Part shown: positions 61,453 through 64,000 of the stretch, piece by piece
How the letters are laid out: every line of letters begins with the position of its first letter
Numbering within the stretch: position 1 is the first letter of the stretch
Assembly (NCBI RefSeq): GCF_002078505.1
Contig: NZ_LUAV01000014.1
Span: 64,402-128,401 of the forward strand
DNA from: Ensifer aridi
GTDB lineage: Bacteria > Pseudomonadota > Alphaproteobacteria > Rhizobiales > Rhizobiaceae
Reading direction: 5' to 3'
DNA: 64,000 nucleotides
Position numbers and translations under genes: made by a program
Notes under the pieces: model-generated
What the model was told of the DNA's origin: nothing
What the model saw: only the letters and a program-made list of their open reading frames with translations
The model's database searches: none

Positions 61453-63048
61453 TCAATCGATATTGAACACCAGCGGCTTTGCCTGACGGATCGCCGGGTT
61501 TGCGCGCAGCCGATCAAGCACGATCTCGGAGACCGGGCCGTCGACGTAAAGCAGCGCGATCGCATCGCCGCCCTGCTTCTCGCGGCCGAGCTGGAAGTTC
61601 GCGATGTTGACATTCGCTTCACCGAGCGTCGTGCCGATGAAGCCGATCATGCCCGGGACGTCGGTATTGGTGAGGTAGACCATATGGTTGCCGACATCCG
61701 CATCGAGATTGATGCCCTTGATCTGAATGAAGCGCGGCTTGCCGTCCGAGAAGACGGTGCCCGCGACCGAGCGGGTCTGGTTCGCGGTCTTCACCGTCAG
61801 CTTGATGTAGCCGTCGAAGACGCCGGTCTTGTCGCGCTTGACCTCGGAAAGGATGATGCCCTTTTCCTTCACCATGACCGGCGCCGAAACCATGTTCACG
61901 TCCGCCACCTGCGGACGGATCAGGCCGGCGAGCACTGCGCTCGTCAGCGCCTTGGTGTTCATCGCCGCGGTGGCACCGTCATAGAGGATCTCGATCTCCT
62001 TGATGGCGCTTTCCGTGACCTGCCCGACAAAGGCGCCGAGAACGTCGGCGAGCCTGATGAAAGGCTTCAGGATCGGCGCCTCTTCGGCGGTGATCGACGG
62101 CATGTTGATGGCGTTCGAGACGGCGCCCTTGACGAGATAGTCCGACATCTGCTCGGCGATCTGCAGAGCGACGTTCTCCTGCGCTTCAGTGGTCGAGGCG
62201 CCGAGATGCGGCGTGCAGACGACATTCGGCAGGCCGAAGAGCGGGCTTTCGGTAGCGGGCTCCACCTCGAAGACGTCGAAGCCAGCACCGGCGACATGAC
62301 CGGACTTCAGTGCCTCGGCGAGCGCCTTCTCATCGACGAGACCGCCGCGAGCGCAGTTGATGATGCGCACGCCCGGCTTGGTCTTGGCGATTGCTTCCGC
62401 GCTCAGGATGTTGCGCGTCTTGTCCGTCAGCGGCACATGCAGGGTGATGAAATCGGCTTGGGCGAGCAGCTCGTCTAGCTCGACCTTGACGACGCCCATC
62501 TCTTCCGCCCGCTCCTTCGACAGGAAAGGGTCATAGGCGATGACGTGCATCTTGAGACCGATGGCGCGGGCACAGACGATCGAGCCGATATTGCCGGCAC
62601 CGATGACGCCAAGCACCTTGCCGGTGATCTCGACACCCATGAACTTCGACTTCTCCCACTTGCCAGCCTGGGTCGAGCCATCGGCGGCCGGGAGCTGGCG
62701 GGCGACCGCGAACATCAGCGCGATCGCGTGTTCTGCGGTGGTGATCGAGTTGCCGAAAGGCGTGTTCATGACGATGATGCCGCGGCGCGAAGCGGCCGGA
62801 ATATCGACGTTGTCGACGCCGATGCCGGCGCGACCGACAACCTTCAGATTGGTCGCGGCGGCGATCAGCTTCTCGGTCACCTTGGTGGCCGACCGGATGG
62901 CGAGACCGTCATATTTGCCGATGACTTCGGCGAGCCTTTCCTTATCCTTGCCGAGCTTCGGCTCGAAATCCACTTCGACGCCGCGATCGCGGAAAATCTG
63001 GACGGCGGTTTCCGACAGTTCGTCGGATACGAGTACGCGAGGTGCCAT
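61453..63048 (-). CDS. serA: D-3-phosphoglycerate dehydrogenase
   Basis: 531 residues. First enzyme of serine synthesis. NAD-binding GxGxxG in LGVIGAGNIGSIV, catalytic RGGLVDE and PHLGASTTEAQ segments, then an intervening domain and a C-terminal ACT domain (MVYLTNTDVPGMIGF). Start at 63048 has a perfect AAGGAGG site. serC lies 80 bp upstream on the same strand. Confidence 0.97.
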   Translation of the reverse strand: MAPRVLVSDELSETAVQIFRDRGVEVDFEPKLGKDKERLAEVIGKYDGLAIRSATKVTEKLIAAATNLKVVGRAGIGVDNVDIPAASRRGIIVMNTPFGNSITTAEHAIALMFAVARQLPAADGSTQAGKWEKSKFMGVEITGKVLGVIGAGNIGSIVCARAIGLKMHVIAYDPFLSKERAEEMGVVKVELDELLAQADFITLHVPLTDKTRNILSAEAIAKTKPGVRIINCARGGLVDEKALAEALKSGHVAGAGFDVFEVEPATESPLFGLPNVVCTPHLGASTTEAQENVALQIAEQMSDYLVKGAVSNAINMPSITAEEAPILKPFIRLADVLGAFVGQVTESAIKEIEILYDGATAAMNTKALTSAVLAGLIRPQVADVNMVSAPVMVKEKGIILSEVKRDKTGVFDGYIKLTVKTANQTRSVAGTVFSDGKPRFIQIKGINLDADVGNHMVYLTNTDVPGMIGFIGTTLGEANVNIANFQLGREKQGGDAIALLYVDGPVSEIVLDRLRANPAIRQAKPLVFNID

Positions 63049-63128
63049 GAAGGCCTCCTTGAAGATCTGGTCTTGAGCGGTTCGGGAACGGCTTCGCCTC
63101 CAGGGAGAGCGAAGCAATCGCATCGAAA

Positions 63129-64000
63129 TCAGGCGGCAGCCTGCGAAAGCGTTGCCTTCTGGGTCTCGAAGGCCCAGGTCAACCATGGCATCAGCGCTTC
63201 CATGTCGGACGTGTCGATCGTCGCACCGGCCCAGATGCGGAGCCCGGACGGGGCATCGCGATAGTGGCCGATATCGAAAGCGACGCCTTCCTTGTCGAGA
63301 AGGGCGACAACGCCCTTGGCGAAGGCTGCCTGCGCATCCGCATCAAGCGCCGAGACGTCAGGGTCGACGATCTTCAGGCAGACGGACGTGTTCGAGCGGG
63401 TCTCCGGCTTGACCGCGAGGTTGGCGATCCAGTCGTTGGCCGCAACGAAACGGTGGATGACCTCGGCGTTGGCGTCGGCGCGGGCGATCAAGCCCTTGAG
63501 GCCGCCGACGGACTTCGCCCAGAGGAGCGCGTCGATATAATCTTCGACGCAAAGCATGGAGGGCGTGTTGATCGTCTCGCCGGTGAAGATGCCGTCGATA
63601 AGCTTGCCGCCCTTCGTCATGCGGAAGATCTTCGGCAGCGGCCAGGCCGGCACATAGCTCTCCAGCCGCTCGACCGCACGGGGGCTCAAGATCAGCACGC
63701 CATGGCCGCCCTCGCCGCCCAGCACTTTCTGCCAGGAGAAAGTGACAACATCGAGCTTGGTAAAATCGAGAGCCTGGGCGAAAGCGGCCGAGGTCGCGTC
63801 GCAGATCGTCAGCCCCTTGCGCTCCGCCGGGATGAAATCTGCATTCGGCACCCGCACGCCGGAAGTCGTGCCATTCCAGGTAAAAACGACGTCCCGGTCG
63901 AAATCGACCTTGGTGAGATCTGGCAGTTCGCCGTAGTCGGCTTCGAACCGGCGGACATCGGCAAGCTTCAATTGCTTGACCACGTCGGTCACCCAGCCTG
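63129..64000 (-). CDS. serC: Phosphoserine aminotransferase (start outside window)
   Basis: C-terminal 290 residues; the N-terminus runs past 64000. PLP-dependent step two of serine synthesis. The PLP lysine is in [14 protein letters not shown]. The long form typical of alphaproteobacteria. It pairs with serA. Confidence 0.94.
   Translation of the reverse strand, partial: GWVTDVVKQLKLADVRRFEADYGELPDLTKVDFDRDVVFTWNGTTSGVRVPNADFIPAERKGLTICDATSAAFAQALDFTKLDVVTFSWQKVLGGEGGHGVLILSPRAVERLESYVPAWPLPKIFRMTKGGKLIDGIFTGETINTPSMLCVEDYIDALLWAKSVGGLKGLIARADANAEVIHRFVAANDWIANLAVKPETRSNTSVCLKIVDPDVSALDADAQAAFAKGVVALLDKEGVAFDIGHYRDAPSGLRIWAGATIDTSDMEALMPWLTWAFETQKATLSQAAA

Overview
The window is a chromosomal segment of an alphaproteobacterium of the order Hyphomicrobiales, most likely Sinorhizobium/Ensifer. 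The evidence is the cobS-cobT cobaltochelatase pair, the sciP/ctrA/chpT cell-cycle cluster, a DUF1134 (EipA-type) envelope gene, a rhizobial RpoH, and several copies of the palindromic intergenic repeats typical of rhizobia (RIME type). Organism and gene names come from recognising protein families by eye; no database search was possible.

Layout. (1) 1-9.5 kb: cobT, cobS and a J-domain protein on the minus strand; bolA on plus; aroK-aroB-CNNM/CBS protein as a tight minus-strand operon; a small membrane protein overlapping xerD; accA. (2) 9.8-24.5 kb: an L,D-transpeptidase-fold lipoprotein overlapping tusA, a membrane methyltransferase, a COG0523 metallochaperone GTPase, a D,D-carboxypeptidase, an M20 amidohydrolase with an Lrp-type regulator, a zinc alcohol dehydrogenase divergent from an AraC regulator with a clear operator between them, a 975-residue kinase/aminotransferase fusion, and hutC, hutF and hutD. 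(3) 24.5-27.5 kb: small poorly characterised chromosomal genes. (4) 27,488-43,873: a 16.4-kb integrated phage-derived element inserted in the 3-prime end of a tRNA-Met(CAU) gene. (5) 43.9-64 kb: tRNA-Met, mnmA, a LuxR regulator, sciP, a frameshifted acetyltransferase, fliJ, ctrA, a receiver protein, chpT, eipA, a coiled-coil membrane protein, a SpoU methyltransferase, rluD, rpoH, a large acidic membrane protein, purA, an EamA exporter, serA and the start-truncated serC.

The element is the main accessory region. It has a large serine recombinase at its right end, a RepA-like hexameric helicase followed at once by an iteron-like array (six TTCCACC units about 11 bp apart plus two inverted copies), a divergent XRE repressor with two palindromic operators, a possible excisionase, an HK97-type prohead protease, a P27-type small terminase, a tape-measure protein with a lytic transglycosylase domain, a tail-spike-like fibre, and an antisense moron with a trypco2-like domain. 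No large terminase, portal, major capsid or lysis genes are visible, so it is either a heavily deleted prophage or a phage satellite.

The most unusual observation concerns its attachment site. The 14-bp direct repeat at the two ends lies in the same reading frame inside the recombinase gene and inside an open frame at the left end. In the circular form the recombinase would therefore end in a different 37-residue tail, and its stop codon would overlap (ATGA) the start of the replication operon. Integration would replace that tail with ten residues encoded antisense to the tRNA and uncouple the recombinase from the replication genes.

In the right flank, sciP, ctrA, chpT and eipA form a cell-cycle neighbourhood. 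Matches to the CtrA box occur upstream of sciP, ctrA and eipA, and a cluster of GANTC (CcrM) sites lies upstream of ctrA.
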